From assembly GCF_047638075.1 (NCBI RefSeq), contig NZ_JBLJBV010000073.1, positions 1 to 26,201 of the forward strand: a DNA stretch of 26,201 nucleotides. Direction: 5' to 3'. Shown here one piece after another: positions 15,314 to 23,528 of this stretch. Source of the stretch: UBA6197 sp047638075 (GTDB lineage Bacteria; Pseudomonadota; Alphaproteobacteria; Rhodobacterales; Rhodobacteraceae). Made by a program: the position numbers and the translations under genes. The notes beneath the pieces are model-generated. The model worked only from the letters and a program-made list of their open reading frames with translations, was not told the origin of the DNA and did not search any database. Within the stretch, counting starts at the first letter, position 1; each line of letters opens with the position of its first letter.

Positions 15314-16255
15314 TCAGGCGGCACTTAAAACCACCTCGACCCGCCGGTTTTGCGCGCGGCCTTCCTCGGTCAGGTTTGACGCGCGTGGGGCAAGCCAACC
15401 CGCTCCCTCGGCGCCAAGCTGCGCGGCGGGCACGCCCATCTTGTTGATCAGATAAAGGCGCACCGCATCGGCGCGCTCGCGCGATAGCGTAATATTGCCC
15501 GCAAGGGCGCCTTGGGCATCGGTATGTCCGACCAGTGTTACCTGTCGGGCAGGATTCGCCTTCAGATAGATCGCCAGCGCCGAAAGCGAGCCAAACTCGC
15601 CCGGCGCCAGCGTTGCCGAGCCGCTTTCAAAGGTCAGATCCTCCAGCGCGACATGGCCATTCTGCTCCAGACCTTGCGCAATCGGTGCGGTCTGGACGGA
15701 CCCGGCCGAGACGGCAGGCAGCGTTGGCCCGGCTGTCGGCTGAATCGCCGCGCTATCCAGCGGCATGACCGAGATCAGGTTGACAAAGCCCGATTCAGAC
15801 GACCGGCTGACCATCAGCCCCAGGTATTCCGGCCCATCGGGTCCGTCGCGCTTGGCTGACAAGTAGCGAAAATCGCTTAAATCAACGTGCATTTCGGGCT
15901 CGGGCAGGGTTTCGGTATCGTAGCGAAAATCAAAGCCGCCACAGGTTTCGGTTTCGCAGGCGAAAAGAAGGGTGAAACCGGCCGCGTCGATCTGCGCGCG
16001 GAGCGGCTCCAGCAGTTGCAGCGTCGTCTGGGCCGAGGCGCGAATCCGCCATGCCGTCTGGTAAATGGCCCCTTCCAGCGGCAGGCGGTCAAAGCCCGCT
16101 TCGGTCCAAGGGCCGGTGGGCAGTAGGGTGCTGGCGGCGGGGCTGGTGCGGGTCGCGGTGACTTCGGCCCCGGTGGGCAGGTGAAGGCTGTCAGCGATCC
16201 CCTGTGCAGAGGCTGGAAAGGCGGCAAGGCAGGCAATAAGGGCAAGTGGTTTCAT
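15314..16255 (-). CDS. OmpA-family envelope protein
   Basis: This 313-residue protein has a signal peptide (MKPLALIACLAAFPASA, cleavage after ASA at about 18), so it is exported. Residues 19-195 form an unassigned domain with Cys100 and Cys105, which could make a disulfide, and end in a Pro/Ala/Thr-rich linker. Residues about 205-311 are an OmpA-like peptidoglycan-binding domain with LTFESGSATL, GHTDAQG at 243-249 (the Asp that binds meso-diaminopimelate) and NRRVEV at 303-308. No lipobox Cys follows the signal peptide. Its start overlaps the upstream acetyltransferase stop by 4 bases. Confidence 0.92.
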   Translation of the reverse strand: MKPLALIACLAAFPASAQGIADSLHLPTGAEVTATRTSPAASTLLPTGPWTEAGFDRLPLEGAIYQTAWRIRASAQTTLQLLEPLRAQIDAAGFTLLFACETETCGGFDFRYDTETLPEPEMHVDLSDFRYLSAKRDGPDGPEYLGLMVSRSSESGFVNLISVMPLDSAAIQPTAGPTLPAVSAGSVQTAPIAQGLEQNGHVALEDLTFESGSATLAPGEFGSLSALAIYLKANPARQVTLVGHTDAQGALAGNITLSRERADAVRLYLINKMGVPAAQLGAEGAGWLAPRASNLTEEGRAQNRRVEVVLSAA

Positions 16256-16989
16256 TCGTGCGGCCCGTCCGCTGTGATGTCAGCCTTGATCCGGTAGTGA
16301 TAGCGCGCGGATTCAATCATGCCGAGGCTTTCATAAAGCGCAATGGCGCTGGTGTTGGCGCGGGTTACGGCCAGCGCATAGCTGTGGGCACCCTTGGCCT
16401 TGGCCCATAGTGCCGACTGGCGCAGCATCCACCCTGCCAGACCCCGGCGGCGCAGTTGCGGCAGCACACATAGCGCATGCAACATGGCGGTCCTATGATG
16501 CAGCGCAACAAAACCGGCCCCTGCGGCCCGGTCCTCCGTACGGCCAAGAACGGCACATTTCGGGCCGGCAACGCGGTCCATTACGGCGAGACGGCTGGGG
16601 CCAATTCCGTCTTCGGCCCAGATATCGCGGATAATCTGCAACGGCGGCCAGACGCAAAATGTGGTGATCGGCGGCGGGGTTTCGGTGATCAGTATGTCGA
16701 TCGGTGCCGAAAGCACCGTCACCGGGTCTATCACGCGGTATCCGCGCTGCGCCAAGGCAGTATCCAGCCCTTGTTCGCCCGGACGGACCATGAACAGCGC
16801 GTTCTGGCCAAGGGTGCGGTGCGCCGCCTCGGCCAGATCAATGTCGCTTTGCGCCCAATCATCGCCTGCGCTGGCCGCCGAAACCCGTTTGCCGCCACCC
16901 TTGCCTTCGCGCAGCACAAAGGCACCGGCGTTTCGGAATGCAGCGGCAGGCCAGGTTGCGTCGATCACCTCAAAGATCGGATCGGTCAT
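16252..16989 (-). CDS. GNAT-family N-acetyltransferase
   Basis: This 245-residue protein has a C-terminal GNAT domain (about 150-235) with the acetyl-CoA loop LPQLRRRGLAGWML (the Q/R-x-x-G-x-A/G pattern) and the late strand-helix ANTSAIALYESLGM. The N-terminal 130 residues are a degenerate GNAT-like half typical of tandem-GNAT proteins, with a FVLREGKGGGKRVSAAS strand. The substrate is unknown. It overlaps both neighbours by 4 bases (TGA/ATG at 16986-16989 and at 16252-16255), so the three minus-strand genes form one operon. Confidence 0.9.
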   Translation of the reverse strand: MTDPIFEVIDATWPAAAFRNAGAFVLREGKGGGKRVSAASAGDDWAQSDIDLAEAAHRTLGQNALFMVRPGEQGLDTALAQRGYRVIDPVTVLSAPIDILITETPPPITTFCVWPPLQIIRDIWAEDGIGPSRLAVMDRVAGPKCAVLGRTEDRAAGAGFVALHHRTAMLHALCVLPQLRRRGLAGWMLRQSALWAKAKGAHSYALAVTRANTSAIALYESLGMIESARYHYRIKADITADGPHE

Positions 16990-17714
16990 TGCCCCTCCGG
17001 GAACAGGGCGCGCAACTGTGCGTGCCCTGCTTCAACCCGCGCGGCATCGGTGCCGCGCACCACCAGGTTGGTGCCGTAAGCGCCATCCTTTACGAACGGA
17101 TATGACCCCATGGAAATATCGGGCATTCTGGCGGCAAGCGCGCCAAACGCCTGGGCCACCGAAGATTCGGCCTGCATGACCCGCAAGGACAGGCTGATCA
17201 GGGGCTTGCCTCCGGTAAGGGTGGGCAGGACGCTGGCCACCATCGCCTGAAAGATATTGGGCACACCTGCCATTACATAGGTGTTGCCAAGGCTGAACCC
17301 CGGCGCCGCTGACACCGGGTTGTCAATCAGACGCGCGCCAGCCGGGATGCGCGCCATACGCTGGCGGGCGGCGTTGAACTCCATCCCCGTGGTGGCGTAA
17401 TGCGCGGCCAGAATCGCATAGGCATCATCCCGTATGGAAATGGTTGCCCCGAAGGCATCGGCAACCGCATCGGCGGTGATGTCATCATGCGTGGGTCCGA
17501 TCCCCCCCGAGGTGAACAGATGGTCATGCCCCGCCGCCAATTCGCGCACAGCGGCGACGATGGTGGCGTGATCGTCCCCGATGACGCGAATTTCCTTTAG
17601 GTCAATGCCGGTTTGTGCCAGCACCCCCGCCAGAAAATGACCGTTACCTTCGCGGGTACGGCCGGTCAGAATTTCATCACCGATGATCAGGGCGGCGGCG
17701 GTGGGGTTTGGCAT
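16986..17714 (-). CDS. CinA-type MoaB/Mog-fold protein
   Basis: From the ATG at 17714 this is a 242-residue protein made of the molybdopterin-binding (MoCF/MoaB-Mog) fold found at the N-terminus of CinA. It has GDEILTGRTREGN near 12-24, SGGIGPTHDDIT at 69-80, and RMARIPAGARLIDNPVSAAPGF. The C-terminal nicotinamide-mononucleotide amidase domain of full CinA is absent, as in many alphaproteobacterial single-domain homologues. The role is uncertain; NMN or ADP-ribose hydrolysis and pterin binding have been suggested for the family. The frame is open to 17780, but 17714 has AAGGAG with a 7-base spacer. It is the first gene of the operon with the acetyltransferase and the OmpA protein. Confidence 0.9.
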   Translation of the reverse strand: MPNPTAAALIIGDEILTGRTREGNGHFLAGVLAQTGIDLKEIRVIGDDHATIVAAVRELAAGHDHLFTSGGIGPTHDDITADAVADAFGATISIRDDAYAILAAHYATTGMEFNAARQRMARIPAGARLIDNPVSAAPGFSLGNTYVMAGVPNIFQAMVASVLPTLTGGKPLISLSLRVMQAESSVAQAFGALAARMPDISMGSYPFVKDGAYGTNLVVRGTDAARVEAGHAQLRALFPEGQ

Positions 17715-17828
17715 GATTGGCTCCTTTGTTGCCAAGGTATAGGGCGTAGATAACGCTTGTGAAGGGCCGGCACTGGTCAAGGCCGCGTTTTGTGATTATC
17801 TAGGCCGCGACCGAGATGGAGAAGCCCC

Positions 17829-18638
17829 GTGGAAGAGACCCGTGGCCGTCTGACCAAAGACGGTATCCGAATTTTCGAAGACAATGATTTTGAAGGAATG
17901 CGGGCCGCTGGCTATCTGGCTGCGCAGATTCTGGACGAAGTTGCCCCGCTGGTAACGCCCGGTGTCACAACCGAGGCATTGGATGATTTCGTGCGCAACC
18001 GCGTTACCGAGGCGGGCGCAAAATCGGCTACCATTGGCTACCGCGGCTATCAGCACGCGTCTTGCATTTCGGTAAACCATGTCGTCTGCCATGGAATTCC
18101 GGGGCCAAAGGTCGTGAAGGATGGCGATATCCTGAATATTGATGTTACCGTGATTCTGGACGGCTGGTATGGCGATACGAGCCGGATGTATGTCGCGGGA
18201 AACCTGTCGCGCAAAGCCGAGCGGTTGATAGAAGTCACCCATGAATCGTTGATGATCGGCATCGCGGCGGTAAAGCCGGGAAATACCTTTGGCGATATCG
18301 GCCACGCAATCCAGACTTATGTCGAGGCTAACCGGATGTCTGTCGTGCGCGATTTTTGTGGTCACGGGTTGGGCCGGGTCTTTCACGCGCCACCGAATGT
18401 GCTGCACTATGGGCGCGCGGGCTCGGGTCCGGTATTGGAAGAGGGCATGTTTTTCACCATCGAACCAATGGTCAATCTGGGGCGCCCTGAAACCAAGGTT
18501 CTGGCCGATGACTGGACCGCCGTCACCCGGGACAAATCACTAAGCGCACAGTTTGAGCATTCTGTGGGCGTTACCGCAGATGGCTGCGAAATATTCACCT
18601 TGTCGCCAGCGGCGCGGTTCTACCCGACCTGGGCCTGA
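17829..18638 (+). CDS. map: Type I methionine aminopeptidase
   Basis: This enzyme removes the initiator methionine from nascent proteins. The 269-residue protein has all five metal ligands of the pita-bread fold: Asp105 (LNIDVTV), Asp116 (YGDTSRMY), His179 (CGHGLG), Glu212 (FTIEPM) and Glu243 (QFEHSV), with the catalytic His near HVVCHGIPG (about 88). It begins with GTG at 17829, preceded by GGAGAAG. A short N-terminal extension (about 20 residues) precedes the usual family start, as is common in alphaproteobacteria. It converges with rsmD. Confidence 0.96.
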   Translation: MEETRGRLTKDGIRIFEDNDFEGMRAAGYLAAQILDEVAPLVTPGVTTEALDDFVRNRVTEAGAKSATIGYRGYQHASCISVNHVVCHGIPGPKVVKDGDILNIDVTVILDGWYGDTSRMYVAGNLSRKAERLIEVTHESLMIGIAAVKPGNTFGDIGHAIQTYVEANRMSVVRDFCGHGLGRVFHAPPNVLHYGRAGSGPVLEEGMFFTIEPMVNLGRPETKVLADDWTAVTRDKSLSAQFEHSVGVTADGCEIFTLSPAARFYPTWA

Positions 18639-18669
18639 AAGGGCTGGCAGAGGTTGGATGCGGTGCCTG

Positions 18670-19230
18670 TCACCCCGGCATTCTGAGCAGGGTGATAACG
18701 GTGCTGCCGTATTTGCGCTGGTCAATCCGGGTCAGCGGATCAGGGGCAGGCGGCGGGGTATTTTCCTCCCACACGATCATTGCGCCGGGGGCGATCCAGC
18801 CCCCCGTAAGCGCCGAGGTCAGTGCCGCCCCGCCCAGGTCTTTGCCATAAGGCGGATCCAGAAAGATCAACCCGTAGGCCGGTCCGGGATTGGGCGGCAG
18901 GCGGGTGGCGTTCTGACGCAGAATCTGCGCATCCGGCCCGCGCATCAGCGCGATGTTGCGGCGCATCAATGTCAAAGCGGCCGGGCCATCGTCGACCAGT
19001 GTGGCGTGCGCAGCACCGCGTGACAGCGCCTCAAGCCCCAGTGCACCGGTTCCGGCAAACAGATCCAGCACCCGTGCGCTGGGGATCGGGTTGCCATGGG
19101 TGCCGTTGATCAGCAGGTTGAAGATGCTTTCCCGCACCCTGTCGGATGTGGGGCGCAGATGTGCTGCGGTGTCACCCTCGCCAACGTCGGCCAGCTTCAA
19201 CCCCCGCGCGCTACCGCCGACAATCCTCAC
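18670..19230 (-). CDS. rsmD: 16S rRNA (guanine-966-N2)-methyltransferase RsmD
   Basis: This SAM-dependent enzyme methylates G966 of 16S rRNA during 30S assembly. The 186-residue protein starts MRIVGG, as the family does, and shows LRPTSDRVRESIFN at 26-39, the SAM-binding LDLFAGTGALGLEALSRG from 55, and the catalytic N6/N2-methyltransferase motif LDPPYG at 124-129. The start is GTG at 19230, and its four bases GTGA overlap the stop of the upstream flavoprotein gene, implying translational coupling. Confidence 0.96.
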   Translation of the reverse strand: MRIVGGSARGLKLADVGEGDTAAHLRPTSDRVRESIFNLLINGTHGNPIPSARVLDLFAGTGALGLEALSRGAAHATLVDDGPAALTLMRRNIALMRGPDAQILRQNATRLPPNPGPAYGLIFLDPPYGKDLGGAALTSALTGGWIAPGAMIVWEENTPPPAPDPLTRIDQRKYGSTVITLLRMPG

Positions 19231-20420
19231 AGTAGTGCCTTTAGATCTGCCACCATGGGCAGGGTTTCGGGGTCGGGCGACCGGCCCGCCTCTATCAGAC
19301 GCTTGCCGATCATATAGGCGCGCGGTGCGTTGAGCGCATCAATTGCCAGCAAGGTGGGGCCTTTGAAATACCAGAACGACTGGCCCTCGGAATCGCGGGC
19401 AACAATTCGGTCATATCCGGTGCCAAGACCGGCAATTTGCAATTTAGTGTCAAATTGATCCGACCAGAACCACGGCTTGGGCTGGTAGACGCGGTTCGCG
19501 CCCAGCATATTTTCGGCCACGCATTCGGCCATATCAATGGCGTTCCCCACGCTTTCCAGCCGTAGCCTGCCGCTTTGATGGGGAAATGATGCGCAATCCC
19601 CCGCCGCCCAGATTGCCGGATCGGCGGTGCGCCCGTGTTCATCCACGGCAATGCCGTTATCAATGACCAAATCAGCGGCCTTGGCCAGATCGGTATTAGG
19701 GGTGATGCCGATGCCTGTGATGATGAAATCAGCAGGCAGGTGGCGGCCATCGGCCAGATCGACGCCGGTGGCATGGGTGTCGCCGGTGATCCGGGAAATG
19801 GCGGCCCCCTCCAGAATGGTGACACCGTGATCGGCGTGCATTGTGCGGACTGCATTGGCAGTTTCGGCGCAGGCAACGCGGCCCAGAATGCGCGCGGCGG
19901 ATTCGATCAGAGTTACTTTCAGGCCAAGTTTAGAGGCAACCGCCGCCGCCTCCAGCCCGATATAGCCGCCGCCGATGACCACCAATCGTGCGCCATTGGA
20001 AAAATGGGGTGCCATCGCATCCACATCCGCGAGCGTGCGCACCGTAAAGACGCCGAAAAGATGCCCCCCCATGGCGGCGGGCAGGTAGCGCGGAGTGGCG
20101 CCAGTGGTCAGCGCAAGCTGCTCATAGCCAGCCGTCTCGCCGCCCTGGATCACGGTTTTGGCGGCGCGGTTGATAGAGGTGACAGGGGCGCCCAGCCGCA
20201 GGGTTATATCCTGATCGGCCCAAAACCCATCCGCCCGCAGAGTCAGCCGGTCAACTGGCATCTCGCCCAGCAGATAGGCCTTTGACAGCGGTGGGCGCTG
20301 GTAGGGGGTTACCGGTTCATCACCCATCACGGTAATCGGCGCTTCATACCCCTGTCCGCGCAATTTTACTGCCAGGGACGCCGCCGCCTGACCTGCGCCG
20401 ATAATGATGATGCCGGACAT
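19227..20420 (-). CDS. NAD(P)H-dependent ferredoxin/rubredoxin reductase-like flavoprotein
   Basis: From the ATG at 20420 this is a 397-residue FAD enzyme of the putidaredoxin/BphA4-type reductase family, which passes electrons from NAD(P)H to a [2Fe-2S] ferredoxin or rubredoxin. Visible sites are the FAD Rossmann motif GAGQAA at 8-13, YQRPPLSK near 40-47, the NAD motif GGGYIGLEAA from 150, the second FAD motif AAGD at 271-274, and the C-terminal dimerisation domain (WFWSDQFDTKLQIAG). A start 4 codons upstream (20432) is possible, but GGAGAG with a 5-base spacer favours 20420. The ferredoxin partner is not adjacent. It overlaps rsmD by 4 bases. Confidence 0.92.
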   Translation of the reverse strand: MSGIIIIGAGQAAASLAVKLRGQGYEAPITVMGDEPVTPYQRPPLSKAYLLGEMPVDRLTLRADGFWADQDITLRLGAPVTSINRAAKTVIQGGETAGYEQLALTTGATPRYLPAAMGGHLFGVFTVRTLADVDAMAPHFSNGARLVVIGGGYIGLEAAAVASKLGLKVTLIESAARILGRVACAETANAVRTMHADHGVTILEGAAISRITGDTHATGVDLADGRHLPADFIITGIGITPNTDLAKAADLVIDNGIAVDEHGRTADPAIWAAGDCASFPHQSGRLRLESVGNAIDMAECVAENMLGANRVYQPKPWFWSDQFDTKLQIAGLGTGYDRIVARDSEGQSFWYFKGPTLLAIDALNAPRAYMIGKRLIEAGRSPDPETLPMVADLKALL

Positions 20421-20501
20421 GTTACTCTCCATACTGGTCGCGCTGCCGGACAGAGCCTATATCTAGCGGTAGCTGATACGCAACGCGACAGGGAGACTGT
20501 T

Positions 20502-20990
20502 ATGACGATTTCCGTTGGAGATAAACTTCCCGGAGCTACACTGCTGCAAATGGGCGCAGAGGGGCCCGAGGCTGTAGATCTGGCGAACAAACTGAAAGAT
20601 CGCAAGGTGGTGATCTTTGGTTTGCCGGGGGCTTTTACCGGGGCTTGTACGACTGCGCACATGCCCAGCTTTATGCGCACCCGCGAGGCGTTTGGCGCCA
20701 AAGGCGTTGAAGAGGTGATCTGTATTGCCGTCAATGACCCGTTTGCGTTGAAAGCCTGGGGCGAATCGACCGGTGCCGAAAAGGCCGGAATTACCCTGTT
20801 GGGCGATCCTTCGGCGGCGCTCACCAAAGCGCTGGGCATGGATTTTTCAGCGCCCGCGCTGGGGCTTATCAACCGGTCATCCCGTTATGCGATGGTGGTT
20901 GATGATGGTGTGGTATCGGTGCTGAACCTTGAGGCAGAGGCCGGGGTTTGCGAGTTGACCAAGGGTGAAGAGCTACTGGCGGCGATGTAA
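20502..20990 (+). CDS. Peroxiredoxin, Prx5 type
   Basis: This 162-residue thiol peroxidase reduces peroxides. The active-site block is LPGAFTGACTTAHMPSF (41-57) with peroxidatic Cys49 and Thr46, and the distal Arg is likely the one in NRSSRYAM (about 125-128). A Cys at 150 (GVCELTKGEE) is near the position of the resolving cysteine of atypical 2-Cys Prx5, with another Cys at 74. The ATG at 20502 follows GGGAG with a 6-base spacer. It is divergent from the flavoprotein gene (about 80 bases), which may be regulated with it. Confidence 0.94.
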   Translation: MTISVGDKLPGATLLQMGAEGPEAVDLANKLKDRKVVIFGLPGAFTGACTTAHMPSFMRTREAFGAKGVEEVICIAVNDPFALKAWGESTGAEKAGITLLGDPSAALTKALGMDFSAPALGLINRSSRYAMVVDDGVVSVLNLEAEAGVCELTKGEELLAAM

Positions 20991-21334
20991 CGGGGGTGCT
21001 GCGGTCAGCACGGCGGAGATTCTAATTTAGACCCCCCGCCGGGATGAGCGGGCACCGGGTGTCAAAATCCTCTAAAAACTATCGAAGGCCGCACTGGACG
21101 CGCCTTCGATAGTGACGCACGCCATTTGTCTGTTGCGTATAGGGTCAAGGCAATCAACGGCCCGATCCTGAGTTGAATTGTCTCGTTCACGTTACGCACT
21201 GGCTGAAACGGACCGCAGAAAACGACCCAGCACCTTTATACGGGAACAGCGTTGCTTTTTTGAAAGCACCGCGATCCATATCCGTTGAGGTCATTCAGTG
21301 GGCAAGACGTCATGTGTGATTGGACTGAAAGCAC
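20991..21334. other. Non-coding stretch with inverted repeats
   Basis: No convincing gene was found in these 344 bases. A small hairpin GTGCTG/CAGCAC lies at 20996-21011 just after the peroxiredoxin stop, without a T tract. A perfect 12-bp inverted repeat lies at 21078-21113. The remaining sequence has no recognisable coding or regulatory pattern. Confidence 0.5.
21078..21113. repeat. Perfect 12-bp inverted repeat with 12-base loop
   Basis: Arms ACTATCGAAGGC (21078-21089) and GCCTTCGATAGT (21102-21113) are perfectly complementary around a 12-base loop. On the minus strand the stem is followed by TTTTAGAGG (a short U run), so it could be a weak minus-strand terminator. However, the minus-strand gene already has its own strong terminator upstream at 21335-21365. 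Confidence 0.6.
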
Positions 21335-21365
21335 AAAAAACCAAGCCCCCATAGCGGGGGCTTGG
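21335..21365 (-). terminator. Bidirectional rho-independent terminator
   Basis: A 10-bp perfect stem, CCAAGCCCCC (21341-21350) and GGGGGCTTGG (21356-21365), closes a 5-base loop. On the minus strand it is followed by six T residues (A run at 21335-21340). On the plus strand TTTTT follows a few bases later. It ends the VPLPA-CTERM gene, about 30 bases past its stop. Confidence 0.9.
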
Positions 21366-21395
21366 TCAGTTTTTGTGCATACCTTAAGCAGTAGG

Positions 21396-22016
21396 TCAGG
21401 CGGCCTTTTTGAGGCCGTCTTTCTTACGCCGACGCAGCGCACCCAGCGCCACCAAGCCAGCGGCCAGCATCGGCACCGAAGCCGGAAGCGGAACCGCCGC
21501 AATGGTATTGCCAGTGAACGTTGCACCCGAAGTTGTGCTGTTGCCGAAGCCGAACGCATGAACATTGTCAAACGCGATATCCAGCTGCGAGCCGTCCGCA
21601 AAAACAACCGGATTGATCGTGTCCCAGACCAGTTTTCCACCCGAAACTACACCGAAAAGGGTCTTGAACCAGCCACTGCCGCTACCATTCGCCACCACCG
21701 ATTCAGGCGATGAGAATGCAAGCGTTACCGCAACACTGAAACCTTCAATACCGGCACCACTGACCGACCAGTTGAAGAAATCACTTACACCAACCGAGTC
21801 GGTTGGTGAAGTTGGGGTCCAGTTGAATCCCGTCGCGCCCGCACCAAACGTGCCAGACAAAGTTGCACATGAGAAAAAGGTACACCCAGAATTCTGCGTC
21901 ACGTCAATTGTTGAAGCGCTCGTATCAAGCACAAAGGTCGGATACGTCGCCGCTTCAGCAGCGAAAGCCGCGGAAGAGGCGATGATCGCTGCTGCACAAA
22001 GATTTCTAACGGTCAT
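21396..22016 (-). CDS. VPLPA-CTERM sorting domain surface protein
   Basis: From the ATG at 22016 this is a 206-residue exported protein. It has a signal peptide (about residues 1-22, ending AAFAAEAA) and a beta-rich, Ser/Thr/Gly/Asn-rich middle with two Cys in CTFFSC. The C-terminal tripartite sorting signal starts at about 175: VPLPASVPM, a hydrophobic helix (LAAGLVALGAL), then RRRKK. VPLPA-CTERM is the Rhodobacteraceae variant of PEP-CTERM, processed by an exosortase/archaeosortase-family enzyme, and such proteins are often linked to exopolysaccharide. The frame is open to 22058, but GGGAG precedes 22016. No exosortase gene is in the window. The function of the mature domain is unknown. Confidence 0.88.
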   Translation of the reverse strand: MTVRNLCAAAIIASSAAFAAEAATYPTFVLDTSASTIDVTQNSGCTFFSCATLSGTFGAGATGFNWTPTSPTDSVGVSDFFNWSVSGAGIEGFSVAVTLAFSSPESVVANGSGSGWFKTLFGVVSGGKLVWDTINPVVFADGSQLDIAFDNVHAFGFGNSTTSGATFTGNTIAAVPLPASVPMLAAGLVALGALRRRKKDGLKKAA

Positions 22017-22331
22017 GTTAGACTCTCCCACTAATAACAGAAGATTGCATATCTTCACTAACCAGTCTTAACAGGGGAAGAGCCCGAAAGCTATTGAAAT
22101 AAGGCATATTCGTGGTTTTTATGACATAAATCGAACACTGTAATTTGTGTTGATAATCAAAAGGTCTATTTTAATTTCCAAGGGCGTTAATGCAAATATC
22201 CTTACGATCAGCCATAATCTGCTTTTCCAGATATAAAGATATCAACCACCATCTCTGTGGATAAGATTAGACATTATGCAACAAGAGATTTACCGCTACA
22301 GGCGGAGATTTTTCCGGGGGATAACTGCCAC
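22017..22331. promoter_or_regulatory. AT-rich divergent promoter region
   Basis: This 315-base gap is clearly more AT-rich than its surroundings and separates the VPLPA-CTERM gene (minus) from the pyruvyl transferase operon (plus). It contains the palindrome TTGATAATCAA at 22150-22160, an AACAC/GTGTT inverted repeat at 22134-22151, and a perfect DnaA-type nonamer TGTGGATAA at 22256-22264. No ORF in it is convincing. AT-rich leaders of this sort often bind nucleoid proteins or hold several promoters. Confidence 0.5.
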
Positions 22332-23528
22332 ATGACACAAGCCATGAGAAAGATTCGTGTGGGCCTGCAATGGCATTCGATGACCTCCGAAAACCTTGGG
22401 GTCGGCGCGCTGACCCTGTCCAACATTGCCATCGTTGAAGAAGCCGCACGCAAGGCCGGTGTATCGGTCGAGTTCGTGATTCTGGGCTGGACTGATGCTG
22501 ATACCCCTTATTTCGAACGCGACAATGTTCATATCGTTGGCCTGCGCCTGAAAGATTTCATAAAGCCGCGTAGCGGGCTTTTCAGTCAGATCAGACGTTG
22601 CGATCTGGTGCTGGATATCGGTGCGGGCGACAGTTTTGCCGATATCTATGGGTTGAAGCGGTTTGGCACCGTTCTGGCCTCCAAGGTGCTGACGTTACTG
22701 GCGCGGCGCCCGCTTGTCCTTAGCCCGCAAACGATTGGGCCGTTCAAACGGCCATGGGTGCGCAGGCTTGCGCTGGGGGTGATGAACCGTGCCACGGTTG
22801 TCGCGGCGCGTGATGACCTGTCTGTTGCTTTCCTGCGTGATCTGGGCTTTCGCGGCAAGATCATCGCGGCCAGCGATGTGGCGCTGCGTTTGCCGTATGC
22901 GCCTGCTGCAAAGCCTCAGGATGGTCCGGTGCGTATCGGCCTGAATGTGTCGGGGTTGCTTTTCAGCGGCGGCTATACGCGTGACAACATGTTTGGCCTG
23001 CGTAGCCCCTATCCCGAAGTGATCCGCGCCCTGTTGACCCGGCTTACCGCCCAGCCGGGTATCGAGGTGCATCTGGTGCCCCACGTCATATCCGAGCGCT
23101 TCGCCGTCGAGGATGATCATCGTACCAATATGGCCTTGGCGAAAGAGTTTCCCTCGGTGATCCTCGCGCCCAAGTTCAGCGATCCCATCGCCGCGAAAGG
23201 CTATATATCCGGTCTCGACTTTTTTGCGGGGGGGCGGATGCACGCCTGTATTGCCGCGTTTTCCTCGGGGGTGCCGGTTCTTCCCATGGCCTATAGCCGG
23301 AAATTTGCAGGCTTGTTCGGGGCCATTGGCTATACGCCGCTGGTGGACTGCACCACAGACAATACGGAACAGATCGTCGCGGCGTTCGGTGAGGCGTTGA
23401 CACGCCGGCAAGCGATAGCAGATGAAATGGCGCAATGCCTTGCGCGCGGGCTAATGCGGCTGGACCTTTATGAAACCGCGCTTGTTGATCAATTGCGCGT
23501 CGCATCTGCAAAGCAGGCGCGGGCATGA
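22332..23528 (+). CDS. Polysaccharide pyruvyl transferase family protein
   Basis: From the ATG at 22332 this 398-residue protein belongs to the polysaccharide pyruvyl transferase family (ExoV/CsaB/WcaK-like, GT-B-like fold), which adds ketal pyruvate from PEP to sugars of exopolysaccharides. Landmarks are WHSMTSENLGVGALTLSN near the N-terminus, DLVLDIGAGDSFADIYG, LSPQTIGPF, RDDLSVAFLRDLG, ASDVALRLP, and the C-terminal FAGGRMHACIAAFSSGVPVLPMAYSRKF with the conserved H. It is cytoplasmic. A GTG at 22257 opens the frame earlier but lies in the AT-rich promoter. GGGGG sits 12 bases before 22332, and Met at 22344 is another option. Its stop overlaps the next start (ATGA). Confidence 0.88.
   Translation: MTQAMRKIRVGLQWHSMTSENLGVGALTLSNIAIVEEAARKAGVSVEFVILGWTDADTPYFERDNVHIVGLRLKDFIKPRSGLFSQIRRCDLVLDIGAGDSFADIYGLKRFGTVLASKVLTLLARRPLVLSPQTIGPFKRPWVRRLALGVMNRATVVAARDDLSVAFLRDLGFRGKIIAASDVALRLPYAPAAKPQDGPVRIGLNVSGLLFSGGYTRDNMFGLRSPYPEVIRALLTRLTAQPGIEVHLVPHVISERFAVEDDHRTNMALAKEFPSVILAPKFSDPIAAKGYISGLDFFAGGRMHACIAAFSSGVPVLPMAYSRKFAGLFGAIGYTPLVDCTTDNTEQIVAAFGEALTRRQAIADEMAQCLARGLMRLDLYETALVDQLRVASAKQARA

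Noticed and set aside
20996..21011. GTGCTG/CAGCAC hairpin as the peroxiredoxin terminator
   Set aside because: It has no T tract. It may slow transcription but cannot be called an intrinsic terminator.
22150..22160. TTGATAATCAA as a second FNR box
   Set aside because: The half-sites are separated by one base instead of four, so it does not fit FNR/Dnr binding. Kept only as a palindrome.
22257..22331. GTG at 22257 as the start of the pyruvyl transferase
   Set aside because: The 25 extra codons lie in AT-rich promoter sequence overlapping a DnaA-type box and lack a ribosome site. The family start matches the region after 22332.
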